A DNA stretch of 64,000 nt from Afifella marina DSM 2698 (GTDB lineage Bacteria > Pseudomonadota > Alphaproteobacteria > Rhizobiales > Afifellaceae), in contig NZ_FMVW01000002.1 of the NCBI RefSeq assembly GCF_900102695.1, forward strand, positions 186,001 through 250,000, written 5' to 3'. This document shows, one piece after another, positions 45,225-54,092 of the stretch. The notes below the pieces were generated by a model. That model saw only the letters and a program-made list of their open reading frames with translations, was not told the DNA's origin and did not search any database. The position numbers and the translations under genes were made by a program. Within the stretch, counting starts at the first letter, position 1. Each line of letters starts with the position of its first letter.

Positions 45225-46124
45225 CTATTCCTTCACGGCGCCGGTCATCGACGAGACGTAATAATCGACGAAGAAGGAATAGAGGATGACGACCGGCAGC
45301 GAGCCCAGAAGGGCGCCGGACATCAGTGCTCCCCATTCGTAGATATCGCCGCGCACGAGCTCGGTGAGGACGCCGACCGGCACCGTCTTGTTCTCCGAGG
45401 AGGAGATGAAGGTGAGGGCGTAGATGAACTCGTTCCACGACAGGGTGAAGGCAAAAATGCCGGCGGAGATGAGGCCGGGGACGGCGAGCGGCAGGATGAC
45501 TTTCGTCAGGATCTGGAAGCGCGAGGCGCCGTCGACGAGGGCGCTTTCCTCAAGTTCGAAGGGGATGGTGCGGAAATAGCCCATCAAAAGCCAGGTGCAG
45601 AACGGGATGAGGAAGGTCGGATAGGTGAGGATGAGCGCCAGGCGGGAATCGAAGATGCCGACCTGAAAGACGATGAAGGCGAGCGGAATGAAGAGGATCG
45701 ACGGCGGCACCAGATAGGCGAGGAAGATGAGGAGCCCGGTGGTGCGCGCGCCGGTGAAGCGGATGCGCTCGATCGCATAGGCGGCGAGCACGGAGGCAAA
45801 CAGCGACAGGAAGGTGGAAGCGAAGGCAACGAGCATCGTGTTCCACAGCCAGCCCGGATAGGACGTCTCGAAGAGCAGGTAGCGGATATGGTCGAGCGTC
45901 GGCTCGACCACCCAGAAGGGGCTGTAGCGGTCGTAATTGGTGAGCTGATGATCCGGTTTGATGGCCGTGATCGCCATCCAATAGAACGGGAAGAGCAGGA
46001 CGAAGATGAAGACGGCGAGCGGCAGATAGACGACGAGGATGCGCCGCGTCACCGTGTTGAACTGGTCCATGCCCTCGGTGTCGTCGCGAGTGCCGGCTGT
46101 CGGGCTGAGGTTCTTCTTTGCCAT
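45225..46124 (-). CDS. CUT1 sugar ABC transporter permease (MalG type)
   Basis: 299-aa inner-membrane permease with six helices, first near residues 30-52 (ILVVYLPLAVFIFVLLFPFY). The EAA loop reads LEESALVDGASRFQILTKVI, and the C-terminal DYYVSSMTGAVKE is usual for this type. The start at 46124 is preceded by GAGGAAAC and lies 11 bp after the other permease gene. Part of an ATPase-receptor-permease-permease operon. Substrate unknown; the operator shared with the sugar-acid genes suggests a related sugar. Confidence 0.92.
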   Translation of the reverse strand: MAKKNLSPTAGTRDDTEGMDQFNTVTRRILVVYLPLAVFIFVLLFPFYWMAITAIKPDHQLTNYDRYSPFWVVEPTLDHIRYLLFETSYPGWLWNTMLVAFASTFLSLFASVLAAYAIERIRFTGARTTGLLIFLAYLVPPSILFIPLAFIVFQVGIFDSRLALILTYPTFLIPFCTWLLMGYFRTIPFELEESALVDGASRFQILTKVILPLAVPGLISAGIFAFTLSWNEFIYALTFISSSENKTVPVGVLTELVRGDIYEWGALMSGALLGSLPVVILYSFFVDYYVSSMTGAVKE

Positions 46125-46135
46125 GGTGGGTTTCC

Positions 46136-47065
46136 TCAGTCGTTGCCCTGCTGCCAGCGGCGACGCTGCAGCCCGAAGAACGAGAACAAGATTGCGGCGA
46201 GCAGGAAGGGGATCATGGCGACCGCGATCGCCGCACCTTCGCCGAGCTGGCCGCCGGGAATGGCGCGCTGGAAGGAGAGGGTGGCCATGAGATGGGTGGC
46301 GTTGACCGGGCCGCCGCGTGTCAGGACGTAGATGAGCTGGAAATCGGTGAAGGTGAAGAGCACCGAAAAGGTCATGACGACGGCGATGATCGGGGTGAGA
46401 AGCGGCAAGGTCACCTTGGTGAAGCGCTGCCAGGAGGTGGCGCCATCAAGCGCTGCCGCCTCGTTCAGGGATTGAGGGATCGTCTGCAGGCCGGCGAGAA
46501 GCGAGATCGCCACGAAGGGAATGCCGCGCCAGACATTGGCGGCGATCACCGAGGCGCGGGCATGGTTGGGCTGCCCGAGGAAGTTGATCGGCGTATCGAT
46601 CAGCCCCCATTGCATCAATACCCAGGAAATGATCGAGAACTGGCTGTCGTAGATCCACCAGAAGGCCAGCGCGGACAAAACCGTCGGCACCACCCAGGGA
46701 AGCAAGATGATCGCCCGGAAGAAGGTCTTGAAGGGCAGATGCTCGTTCAAGATGAGGGCGAGCCAGAGGCCGAGGCCGAATTTCAGCACCGAGGCGACGA
46801 CGGTGTAGAGAATGGTGTTGTAGACCGAGAGCCAGAAGATCGGGTCGTCGAAGAGCCAGATGTAATTCTCAAGGCCGATGAATTCGCCGGTGCGGCCGAT
46901 GCGCGTGTCGGTGAAGCCGAGCCAGACGCCGAGACCGAGCGGATAGGTCAGGAAGCAGAGCAGGAAGACCGCAGCCGGCAGCATGAAGAGAAGCCCGAGG
47001 CCGTTGCGGCTCTCCAGGAACCTTGCCAGGAGCGGTCGGCGTGGGGTCAGCGGCACATCCGTCAT
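46136..47065 (-). CDS. CUT1 sugar ABC transporter permease (MalF type)
   Basis: 309-aa permease with a basic N-terminus (MTDVPLTPRRPLLARFLESR), six helices, and the EAA loop NEAAALDGATSWQRFTKVTL near residue 210. The gap to the upstream receptor gene (47066-47184) contains a strong stem-loop. It pairs with the MalG-type permease encoded 11 bp downstream. Confidence 0.92.
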   Translation of the reverse strand: MTDVPLTPRRPLLARFLESRNGLGLLFMLPAAVFLLCFLTYPLGLGVWLGFTDTRIGRTGEFIGLENYIWLFDDPIFWLSVYNTILYTVVASVLKFGLGLWLALILNEHLPFKTFFRAIILLPWVVPTVLSALAFWWIYDSQFSIISWVLMQWGLIDTPINFLGQPNHARASVIAANVWRGIPFVAISLLAGLQTIPQSLNEAAALDGATSWQRFTKVTLPLLTPIIAVVMTFSVLFTFTDFQLIYVLTRGGPVNATHLMATLSFQRAIPGGQLGEGAAIAVAMIPFLLAAILFSFFGLQRRRWQQGND

Positions 47066-47141
47066 TGTGAGCCTGTCTCGTCTGGTGGTCGGCGCGGCGG
47101 CGTGATCGCTCGCGCTCGCTGTCTGAGGGGGGCTTTGAGAT

Positions 47142-47181
47142 AACGGGCGCCGGCCGAAGCCGACGCCCGGCTCCCCCCGTT
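47142..47181 (-). other. Intercistronic stem-loop after the CUT1 receptor gene
   Basis: Outer arms AACGGG/CCCGTT-like and inner arms CGGGCG...CGCCCG with a CGGC-CGAA-GCCG core make a nested hairpin directly after the receptor stop codon on the minus strand. No T-run. It parallels the hairpins after the other two receptor genes of this window. Confidence 0.5.
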
Positions 47182-47184
47182 AAC

Positions 47185-48501
47185 TCAGCTGTAGTAGCGC
47201 CTGGCGCGGCGTTCCGCGTTCGCCATGGCTTCTTCTGGCGAGCGCTGACCGGTGACGGCCTCGGCGAACATGTCGACGAGGACGTAATCGGCCATGACGC
47301 CGGCGGAGGCCGGTCCGAGCGGACCTGCATAGCCGTTCGGCCGCAGGCTTTCAGAGGCGCGCGAATAGGGCTCGTGCACCGGGTTCGACGTCCAGACCGG
47401 ATTGTCGGCGAATTCCTTCAGCGCCTGACAGCAATAGGCGCTCGCACCTTCGATCCAGGCGTTCATGCGGTCCGACTGGTACATGAACTCCAGATACGCC
47501 TTCGCCGCCTGCGGATATTTGCAGTGCTTGAAGATCGAGAGCGTCGAGGTCTGGTGCAGCTCCACCGACTTGCCGACCGGGCCGATCGGCAGGTTCACCG
47601 TGCGGATATCCTCGGCGATCTCCTTCATCGCCGGGTCCTTGGCCGCGGCGTAATAAAGCGAGACGCCGTTTGCCGTCAGCGAGATCTGCTCGGCGAGGAA
47701 GGCGCGGTTGTTGTTGATGTCGAGCCAGCTTTCCGTGCCCGGAATGAAGGTCTCGTAGAGCGCCTTGGCGTATTCGATCGCAGCCTTGGTCTCCGGGCTG
47801 TTGATCGTCACGTTGCTGTTTTCGTCGACCATCATGCCGCCATGGCTCCACAGGAGCCAATGGGCGTAATTGTTGCCGTCGCCGACGGCCTTGCCGTGCG
47901 GGAAGCCGGCGGGCGTGCCGTTCGCCTTAAGCGCCTTGCAGAGTTCCAGGAAGCCGTCGGTGTCTTTCGGGAATTCCGAGAAACCGGCTTTCTCCATATG
48001 GCTCTGGCGGTAGCAGACGGCGTTGCCGATGGCGCAGAGAGGGACGGCGATGAAGGTGTCGTCCTGGCGGGCATAGCCTTCGAGACCCTCATACCAGCCG
48101 CCATGCGCCTCGCCGAGCTTGGTGGCGAGATCGGTCACGTCGACGAGCTTGTCGGGATACTGGAAGGGATCGTCGAACCAGCTCATCACCATATCGGGAC
48201 CCGAGCCGACATTGGCGGCAACCGCAGCTTTCGGGCGGACATCCTCCCAGCTTTCCTGGTCGATGCGCACCTCGACGCCCGTCGCCTCGGTGAAGGCCTT
48301 GGTGTTGGCGTTCCAGGCTTCTTCCTCGCCGGTGACGAAGGGCACCCAGCGCAGGAGGCGAAGCGATGCGCCTTCTTCCGGCTGGAACGTCATGGCGGCA
48401 GATTGGGCGAATGCCCGGCGGGCGCCCGGGACGCCGGAAAAGGCGGCGCCGGCGGCAAGGCTCGCGGTGCCGCTCAGAAAGGTTCTGCGATCGATTGGCA
48501 T
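47185..48501 (-). CDS. CUT1 sugar ABC transporter substrate-binding protein (Tat signal)
   Basis: 438-aa receptor. The ATG at 48501 follows CGTGGAGGAAACCGACA. The N-terminus PIDRRTFLSGTASLAAGAAF carries a twin-arginine motif, so export is probably by Tat. The mature domain has LRLLRWVPFVTGEEEAWNAN and SGPDMVMSWFDDPFQYPDKL, typical of family 1 solute-binding proteins. It lies between the ATPase gene and the permeases. The sugar is unknown. Confidence 0.9.
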   Translation of the reverse strand: MPIDRRTFLSGTASLAAGAAFSGVPGARRAFAQSAAMTFQPEEGASLRLLRWVPFVTGEEEAWNANTKAFTEATGVEVRIDQESWEDVRPKAAVAANVGSGPDMVMSWFDDPFQYPDKLVDVTDLATKLGEAHGGWYEGLEGYARQDDTFIAVPLCAIGNAVCYRQSHMEKAGFSEFPKDTDGFLELCKALKANGTPAGFPHGKAVGDGNNYAHWLLWSHGGMMVDENSNVTINSPETKAAIEYAKALYETFIPGTESWLDINNNRAFLAEQISLTANGVSLYYAAAKDPAMKEIAEDIRTVNLPIGPVGKSVELHQTSTLSIFKHCKYPQAAKAYLEFMYQSDRMNAWIEGASAYCCQALKEFADNPVWTSNPVHEPYSRASESLRPNGYAGPLGPASAGVMADYVLVDMFAEAVTGQRSPEEAMANAERRARRYYS

Positions 48502-48636
48502 TGTCGGTTTCCTCCACGTTGCGGGACGTTTTTTTGATGCGCTTCTTGCGGCTCCCGCGACCGCAGCGACGAGGGCTTTTTGCCCTTCTGGCCGGCCTTT
48601 GGCCGGAGATCTCACCTATTCACGTCTTCAGGGCGC

Positions 48637-49701
48637 TCACACGGAGAGCCGGTCGCCCTCCTTGGCATCGAAGAGATGGACGGAACCGGCGTCGATGGTG
48701 ACTTTGAGCTCGTCGCCCGGGCCGGCGGAGATGCGTTCGCGGAAGACGCAGACGATTTCCGTCTCGCCGAGGAAGGCGACGACATGCGTCTCCGATCCCG
48801 TCGGCTCGACCACTTCCACGCGGAGCGTGGTGTCGCCGCCAAGCTGAAAGTGTTCCGGGCGAACGCCGTAGATCATCTCGCGGCCGGGTTCCGCATCGCC
48901 GGGCTCGGCGATCGGCAGGCGCTCGCCGTCGCCGGTGACGAAGATGTTGCGGTCGTTCGCATCAAGGGTGCCGGTCACCATGTTCATCGCGGGCGAGCCG
49001 ATGAAGCCGGCGACGAAGAGATTTTCCGGCCGGTCGTAGAGATCGAGCGGCGCGCCGACCTGGGCGACGATGCCGTCATGCATGACGACGATCTTGTCGG
49101 CCATGGTCATCGCTTCGATCTGGTCGTGGGTGACGTAGACGGTGGTGGTCTTCAAGCGCTGATGGAGGTTCTTGATCTCTGTGCGCATGGAGACGCGCAA
49201 TTTGGCGTCGAGATTGGAGAGCGGCTCGTCGAAGAGAAAGACCTGCGGCTTTCGCACGATGGCGCGGCCCATGGCGACGCGCTGGCGCTGGCCGCCGGAG
49301 AGTTGGCGCGGATAGCGGTCGAGGAGATGGGAAAGGCCGAGCATTTCGGCGGCAGGCGAGACGAGGCTTTCGATCTCCTTCTTGGAGACGCCCTTGAGCT
49401 TCAGGGAGAAGCCCATGTTCTCCGCCACCGTGATGTGCGGATAGAGCGCGTAATTCTGGAACACCATGGCGATGTCGCGCTCTTTGGGCGGGAGCGTGTT
49501 CACCACGCGATCGCCGATTAAAATTTCGCCGGCGGTGATGTGTTCCAGACCTGCCAGCATGCGCAGGAGCGTGGACTTTCCGCAGCCCGAAGGGCCGACG
49601 AGCACGACGAACTGGCCTTCCTCGATATCGATCGAGACGCCGTGCAACACTTCCACCGATCCGAACGCCTTGCGGACGTCGCGGAACGTCACCGATGCCA
49701 T
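48637..49701 (-). CDS. CUT1 sugar ABC transporter ATP-binding protein (UgpC/MalK type)
   Basis: 354-aa ATPase. Walker [10 protein letters not shown] near residue 38, signature [14 protein letters not shown], Walker [14 protein letters not shown], switch YVTHDQIEAM, then a C-terminal OB-fold domain (IYGVRPEHFQLGGD). Normal UgpC-family length. The start at 49701 follows CGAGGAAACGT. It is the first gene of this operon, and an operator-like sequence lies 23-36 bp upstream. Confidence 0.94.
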   Translation of the reverse strand: MASVTFRDVRKAFGSVEVLHGVSIDIEEGQFVVLVGPSGCGKSTLLRMLAGLEHITAGEILIGDRVVNTLPPKERDIAMVFQNYALYPHITVAENMGFSLKLKGVSKKEIESLVSPAAEMLGLSHLLDRYPRQLSGGQRQRVAMGRAIVRKPQVFLFDEPLSNLDAKLRVSMRTEIKNLHQRLKTTTVYVTHDQIEAMTMADKIVVMHDGIVAQVGAPLDLYDRPENLFVAGFIGSPAMNMVTGTLDANDRNIFVTGDGERLPIAEPGDAEPGREMIYGVRPEHFQLGGDTTLRVEVVEPTGSETHVVAFLGETEIVCVFRERISAGPGDELKVTIDAGSVHLFDAKEGDRLSV

Positions 49702-49723
49702 ACGTTTCCTCGCCTTGGATTAT

Positions 49724-49737
49724 TAATGTATTCGTTA
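49724..49737 (-). promoter_or_regulatory. Candidate GntR-type operator upstream of the CUT1 ABC operon
   Basis: TAATGTATTCGTTA; its core AATGTATTCGTT matches 10 of 12 positions of the tctC palindrome core AATGTATACATT. It sits just before the ATPase start codon, in the expected 5' leader. A weaker GTATAC (49879-49884) lies further upstream in the same 279-bp gap. Confidence 0.5.
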
Positions 49738-49980
49738 TGGCTATAGTGGCGGCTCTTCCGGCGCTGTGCAACCGTTTCCTCAACAATGCGGAAAACGACC
49801 GAAAAACTCCGGAAATGCTAGAAGATGACGCGGTGGGAGCAGGCGGCGGAAGGCTGGCGACGCGGCGCGGGTGTCCACGTATACGCACTTTGTGCGACGT
49901 TCTTCGGGTGTGACGAGAGGTCGTGAGGGACGCTTCCAAGTGGGCGCCCCATCAGAGATGCGCAGGGAGGGGGCGGAGCG

Positions 49981-51066
49981 TTATTGCTGGCCGATATCGA
50001 CGACGTCGACGGTGACGTTTCGGGTGCGGCCGTCGCGCTCGAGCGTGAGCTCGACATGGCCGCCGACACCTGCCGCTTCGAGCTTTTTGGTCAGGCCGGT
50101 GAGGCCGCGGACGTCCTCGCCGTCGATGCCGACGATGATGTCGCCGATGGTGCCGCGGTACTGGTTGAGGCCTTCGATGCCGGCCCGGTCGGCGGGCGAG
50201 CCCGGCACGATTCCGGCGATGACGACGCCCGAAATGCCGAGATGGGCGGCGATCGATTCATCCGCCGCCAGAATGCCGATGCCGGGGGTGGGCACGCGAC
50301 CCGAAGAGATGAGGGAGGGCACGACGCGGTTCGCCACATCGACGGGAATGGCGAAGCCGATGCCGGCATTGGCGCCCGAAGGCGAGAAGATCGCCGTGTT
50401 GATGCCGATGAGGCGGCCGGCGGAATCGAGCAGGGGGCCGCCGGAATTGCCGGGATTGATCGCCGCGTCGGTCTGGATGACATCGGCGATCTCGCGCCCG
50501 CCGCTCGTCGGCAGGCGCCGCTTCAGCGCCGAGATGATGCCCATCGTCAAGGATTGGTCGAGGCCGAAAGGATTGCCGATCGCATAGGCGGTCTGGCCGA
50601 CCTTCAGATCATCGGTGGTGCCGAGCGGCACCGGTGGCGGCAGGCGTGTGCGCGGGGCAAGGCGCAGGACGGCGAGATCGTAATTGGGGGCGCGACCGAC
50701 GAGGCTGGCCGGCACCACCTCGTCATCGGCGAGGCGCACGGAGATGGATGCGGCGTTCTCCACGACATGGTTGTTGGTGACGATGTGGCCGGCCTCGTCC
50801 CAGACGAAGCCGGTGCCCGATTGCAGGCCGTCGCTCTGGCCGAAGGCCGTTCCCCGCGGGCGCGCCACGACCTGGACGACGGAGGGGGCGATCTCCTCGA
50901 AGACGGAAACGCTGGAGCGCTCGAAATCGGAGAGTTCGGCACGCGGGGCGATCGGACGCGGCGCGGTCGCCGAGAATAAAAAGCGGTCGACATAAGGCTG
51001 CAGCAAGAGAAGGGCGAGAAGGACGACGAGAAGCGCGAGAAGTGCGCGGGTGCGGGTTTCGTTCAC
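49981..51066 (-). CDS. DegQ/DegS-like trypsin-type serine protease with one PDZ domain
   Basis: 361-aa membrane-anchored HtrA protease. The GTG at 51066 (VNETRTRALLALLVVLLALL) is preferred since CGGAG lies 8 nt upstream; an in-frame TTG two codons earlier is too close to it. One N-terminal helix (about 8-25) anchors the protein to the periplasmic face. Catalytic triad: His in VTNNHVVENA, Asp in YDLAVLRLAP, Ser in NPGNSGGPLLDS. A single PDZ domain (about 255-350) follows, as in DegS rather than DegP. It should degrade or process misfolded periplasmic proteins. The neighbours give no specific partner. Confidence 0.9.
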   Translation of the reverse strand: MNETRTRALLALLVVLLALLLLQPYVDRFLFSATAPRPIAPRAELSDFERSSVSVFEEIAPSVVQVVARPRGTAFGQSDGLQSGTGFVWDEAGHIVTNNHVVENAASISVRLADDEVVPASLVGRAPNYDLAVLRLAPRTRLPPPVPLGTTDDLKVGQTAYAIGNPFGLDQSLTMGIISALKRRLPTSGGREIADVIQTDAAINPGNSGGPLLDSAGRLIGINTAIFSPSGANAGIGFAIPVDVANRVVPSLISSGRVPTPGIGILAADESIAAHLGISGVVIAGIVPGSPADRAGIEGLNQYRGTIGDIIVGIDGEDVRGLTGLTKKLEAAGVGGHVELTLERDGRTRNVTVDVVDIGQQ

Positions 51067-51304
51067 GTCCAATCTCCGAGCGGCCTTTCCAGATGATTGG
51101 CACCCGCTTTTCGGAGAGGCAACCGCGCAGCCGGGATTTGGTGCACGCTCGTGGAGGAGAGAGGGCAGAAGCTCTGCCGTCTCTCGTGCCCAATGCCTGT
51201 GCGCGCTTGGGTGGTGCGATCAGGCGCTGGACGAATGAAGGCCGGCGGGCGTGCGGGACCGTCGTGCCGGGCGTGGTGTGAGCCTGCTTCGCACCTCGCC
51301 GCGA

Positions 51305-52288
51305 TCAGGGCCAGATTGCATAGACGTAGCCGACATAGCCGCAGAGGAGAGCTGCCCCTTCCCAGCGGGCGATGCGCAATCCCGTCCAGGCGAAAGCCAC
51401 GAAAGCAAGGGACACCCCGATCATCACGAGGTTGTCAAAAGCGACGATCTCCTGAGGGACGGCACCCGGTGATGCCAGCGCGGTGAACCCGCCAATTCCC
51501 AGGATGTTGTAAATATTGGAGCCGACGATGTTGCCGAAGGCCACGTCGCCCTGCTTGCGAATTCCGGCCACGACCGAGGTCACGAGCTCGGGCATGGACG
51601 TGCCGACGGCGACGATGGTCAGCCCGATGACCGTTTCCGAGATCGCGTAACTGCGGGCAAGCGCCACGGCGCCATCGACGAGGAGACGACCTCCCATGAC
51701 GACGAGGACAAGCCCGCCGATGGCGATCAATGCCGAGACGAGCAAGGATGTTTGCGGCGGTTGCGCCGGCACAAGGGCTGCGTCGGTCTCCTGCAAAGCC
51801 GCGCTCTTTTCGTAGACGGCCCCGTGACCTGCCGGCGCTGCAGCCCTTTCCTGCCGGAAGGCGAGGTAGATGTAAGCGAGCAGCGCCGCCACGAAGAGCC
51901 CGCCCGCAACGCGGCCGAGGGGCATCGTAAAGGCCACCGCCGAGAAAACGATCGCAACCGCCAGCATGACCACGCCATCCCGTTTCAAAGCGCTGGAGGC
52001 AATGATCATAGGGCTGACCAGTGCGGCGATGCCTGCAATCAGCAGGATGTTGGCGATGCTGGAGCCAACGATGTTGCCGTAGGCGATGCCGGGTGCGCCC
52101 GCGAGCGCCGCCTGCACCGAGGTCACCAATTCCGGCGTGGACGTTCCGAAGCCGACCAAGGTCAGGCCGATGACCAGAGGTGATACTCCAAGTCCTGCCG
52201 CAACCCGAACGGCGCCGCGCACCAGCAGCTCACCGCCGACGACCAGCAGGATAAGTCCCCCGGCGAGAGGCCCCCAGATTTCAAACAT
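51305..52288 (-). CDS. Ca2+/Na+ antiporter of the CaCA family (YrbG-like)
   Basis: 327-aa inner-membrane exchanger with ten or so helices and two inverted alpha repeats: GFGTSTPELVTSVQAALAG with GNIVGSSIANILL in the first half and VGTSMPELVTSVVAGI with GNIVGSNIYNILG in the second, the ion-coordinating motifs. The ATG at 52288 follows GGGGTGAAC; a GTG two codons upstream is the alternative. A cytoplasmic loop of about 50 residues lies between the repeats. Monocistronic by its context. Confidence 0.92.
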   Translation of the reverse strand: MFEIWGPLAGGLILLVVGGELLVRGAVRVAAGLGVSPLVIGLTLVGFGTSTPELVTSVQAALAGAPGIAYGNIVGSSIANILLIAGIAALVSPMIIASSALKRDGVVMLAVAIVFSAVAFTMPLGRVAGGLFVAALLAYIYLAFRQERAAAPAGHGAVYEKSAALQETDAALVPAQPPQTSLLVSALIAIGGLVLVVMGGRLLVDGAVALARSYAISETVIGLTIVAVGTSMPELVTSVVAGIRKQGDVAFGNIVGSNIYNILGIGGFTALASPGAVPQEIVAFDNLVMIGVSLAFVAFAWTGLRIARWEGAALLCGYVGYVYAIWP

Positions 52289-52465
52289 GTTCACCCCGTC
52301 AGAGCTGCGAGCAACAGGAACTGATAGAGCTCAATCTGCCGTGGTCAATGTGACCTGTCTCTCATGCGGGGGGCGGGAGGTGGCGTGGACAGAGACAAGC
52401 GGCACTGGCGGAAGACGAAGGGAGAGGAGGCGCCTCGGATACGACGAAGGGCGGTCTTGCCTCAT

Positions 52466-52490
52466 CGCTATATAGGCAAAGTATATAGCG
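52466..52490. promoter_or_regulatory. Mo-box (ModE-type operator) upstream of modA
   Basis: CGCTATATA-N7-TATATAGCG, a perfect inverted repeat, extendable to ATCGCTATATA at the left. This is the form of the molybdate-responsive operator bound by ModE/MopA in enterics and Rhodobacter. It is 34 bp upstream of the modA start, so Mo-dependent repression of the transport operon is expected. No modE gene is in the window. Confidence 0.8.
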
Positions 52491-52524
52491 TATAGTTTCT
52501 CATCGAGCGGGGGGCAGCTGAGAA

Positions 52525-53301
52525 ATGGCGAAGAGACGTTTTCTGCCAGGAGTGGCGCTGGTTCTGGCGCAGGTACTGTCGCTTGCGGCGCCGCGGGCCA
52601 TGGCCGACGAGCTTCACGTTTATGCCGGCGCCGGGCTGCGCCAGCCGGTGAGTGCGATCGCCGATCTGTTCAAAGCGGAGACCGACACGGATGTCGTCAT
52701 CGAATTCGGTGGCTCCGGCCAGATCATGGCGCGCTATGCGGAGGCGGGCGAAGGCGACGTCTTCGTTCCGGGCTCGACCTTCTACAGCGACAAGCTCAAG
52801 GAAAAGGGGCTCGTGCGATCGACGCGGCTTCTGGTCGAGCATGGGCCGGTGCTGGCGGTGACGAAGGCGAAGGCGGGCGAGATCGGAACGTTTGCCGACC
52901 TTGCCAAGCCGGGCGTGCGTCTTGGGCTCGGCGATCCCGAGGCGATGGCGCTCGGGCGCACGGCGGAAGACATTCTCAAAGCCTCGGGCATGGCGGAAGA
53001 GATTCTGCCGAATGTCTCGGTGCGGGCGGCGACGGTGAAGCAACTCGCGCTCTATGTGTTCGACGGCGATGTCGATGCGGCGATCATTGCGGCGAGCGAT
53101 GCGGCGATGAACCCGGACAAGGTCGCGGTCGTTGCGATCCCGAAGGAATGGTACACGGCCGAGATCGTGCCGGTGGTGGTGCTGACGACCGCCAAAAAGC
53201 CCGACGCGGCCGAGGCGTTCGCGGAAAAGCTCGCCTCCGACGAAGGGCGCGCGGTGTGGAAGCGCTTCGGCTTCACGCCGGTCGCACGCGACGGCGAATG
53301 A
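52525..53301 (+). CDS. modA: Molybdate-type ABC transporter substrate-binding protein ModA
   Basis: 258-aa periplasmic oxyanion receptor. Signal peptide about residues 1-27 (FLPGVALVLAQVLSLAAPRA, MA). The mature start DELHVYAGAGLRQPVSAIAD is the ModA pattern, and EFGGSGQIMARYAEAGEGDV contains the first oxyanion-binding Ser. A Mo-box upstream and modB, modC and modD downstream support molybdate, though some members of this group carry tungstate or other oxyanions. The stop overlaps modB by an ATGA. Confidence 0.88.
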   Translation: MAKRRFLPGVALVLAQVLSLAAPRAMADELHVYAGAGLRQPVSAIADLFKAETDTDVVIEFGGSGQIMARYAEAGEGDVFVPGSTFYSDKLKEKGLVRSTRLLVEHGPVLAVTKAKAGEIGTFADLAKPGVRLGLGDPEAMALGRTAEDILKASGMAEEILPNVSVRAATVKQLALYVFDGDVDAAIIAASDAAMNPDKVAVVAIPKEWYTAEIVPVVVLTTAKKPDAAEAFAEKLASDEGRAVWKRFGFTPVARDGE

Positions 53302-54092
53302 CCGGGCGGGCGCCACGGCTGCCCATCCCGCTCGATGTGCTGCTCGCGGTTCCGCTTCTCATCATTGCGGCGGCGATCGGGCTCGTCATTCTCGGGCTCG
53401 GGGCAAGGCTCACGCCGCATGAGCTGTTTCGGGCGCTGAGCGAACCGGAGACGCTGTTTGCGCTGCGCCTGTCGTTTTCGACGTCGCTGATCTCGCTCGC
53501 TCTTTCGCTCCTTCTCGGCGTGCCGGCGGCCTATCTCCTGGCGCGGCGGCGCTTTCGCGGCATGGCGCTCGTCGACACGCTTCTCGACCTGCCGCTCGTC
53601 ATGCCGCCGCTCGTGGCCGGGCTCGGGCTTCTTTTCGTCATCGGGCGCGCCTCGCCGCTGCCGCCGCTTGCGGAAATCGGGGCGGTGTTTCTGTTCTCGC
53701 CGGCCGGCATCGTTCTCGCCCAGACCTTTATTGCGACGACCATCATCGTGCGGAGCGCGAAAGCGGCGTCCGAGGCGGTCGATCCCGGCTATCGCGACGT
53801 TGCCGGGACGCTCGGTCTCACACCCGCGCGCGTCTTCTTCGCCATCGATCTGCCGCTTGCGGCAGGCGGTATCGTCTCCGGCGCCATTCTCGCCTGGGCG
53901 CGGGCGCTCGGCGAATTCGGCGCGACTTTGATGGTCGCCGGCGCCACGCGCTTTCGCACCGAAACCCTGCCGATGGCGATCTATCTGAATATGGCGACCG
54001 GCCAGGTGGAGGTGGCGGTCGCCTCTGCGCTCGTGCTGCTGGTGACGGCCTTTGTCCTGCTTTTGACGATGCGCGGGCTGAAACGCGCATGA
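53298..54092 (+). CDS. modB: Molybdate-type ABC transporter permease ModB
   Basis: 264-aa inner-membrane permease. The ATG at 53298 overlaps the modA stop. Helices include LDVLLAVPLLIIAAAIGLVI and the ATPase-contact loop is GYRDVAGTLGLTPARVFFAI, followed by the GEFGATLMVAGATRFRTETL stretch characteristic of ModB/CysT-type permeases. It ends in an ATGA overlap with modC. Confidence 0.92.
   Translation: MTGRAPRLPIPLDVLLAVPLLIIAAAIGLVILGLGARLTPHELFRALSEPETLFALRLSFSTSLISLALSLLLGVPAAYLLARRRFRGMALVDTLLDLPLVMPPLVAGLGLLFVIGRASPLPPLAEIGAVFLFSPAGIVLAQTFIATTIIVRSAKAASEAVDPGYRDVAGTLGLTPARVFFAIDLPLAAGGIVSGAILAWARALGEFGATLMVAGATRFRTETLPMAIYLNMATGQVEVAVASALVLLVTAFVLLLTMRGLKRA

Noticed and set aside
49879-49884. 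Fourth GTATAC operator upstream of the CUT1 ABC operon
   Set aside because: Only 7 of 12 positions match the palindrome core and the site is about 180 bp from the gene; GTATAC alone is expected by chance.
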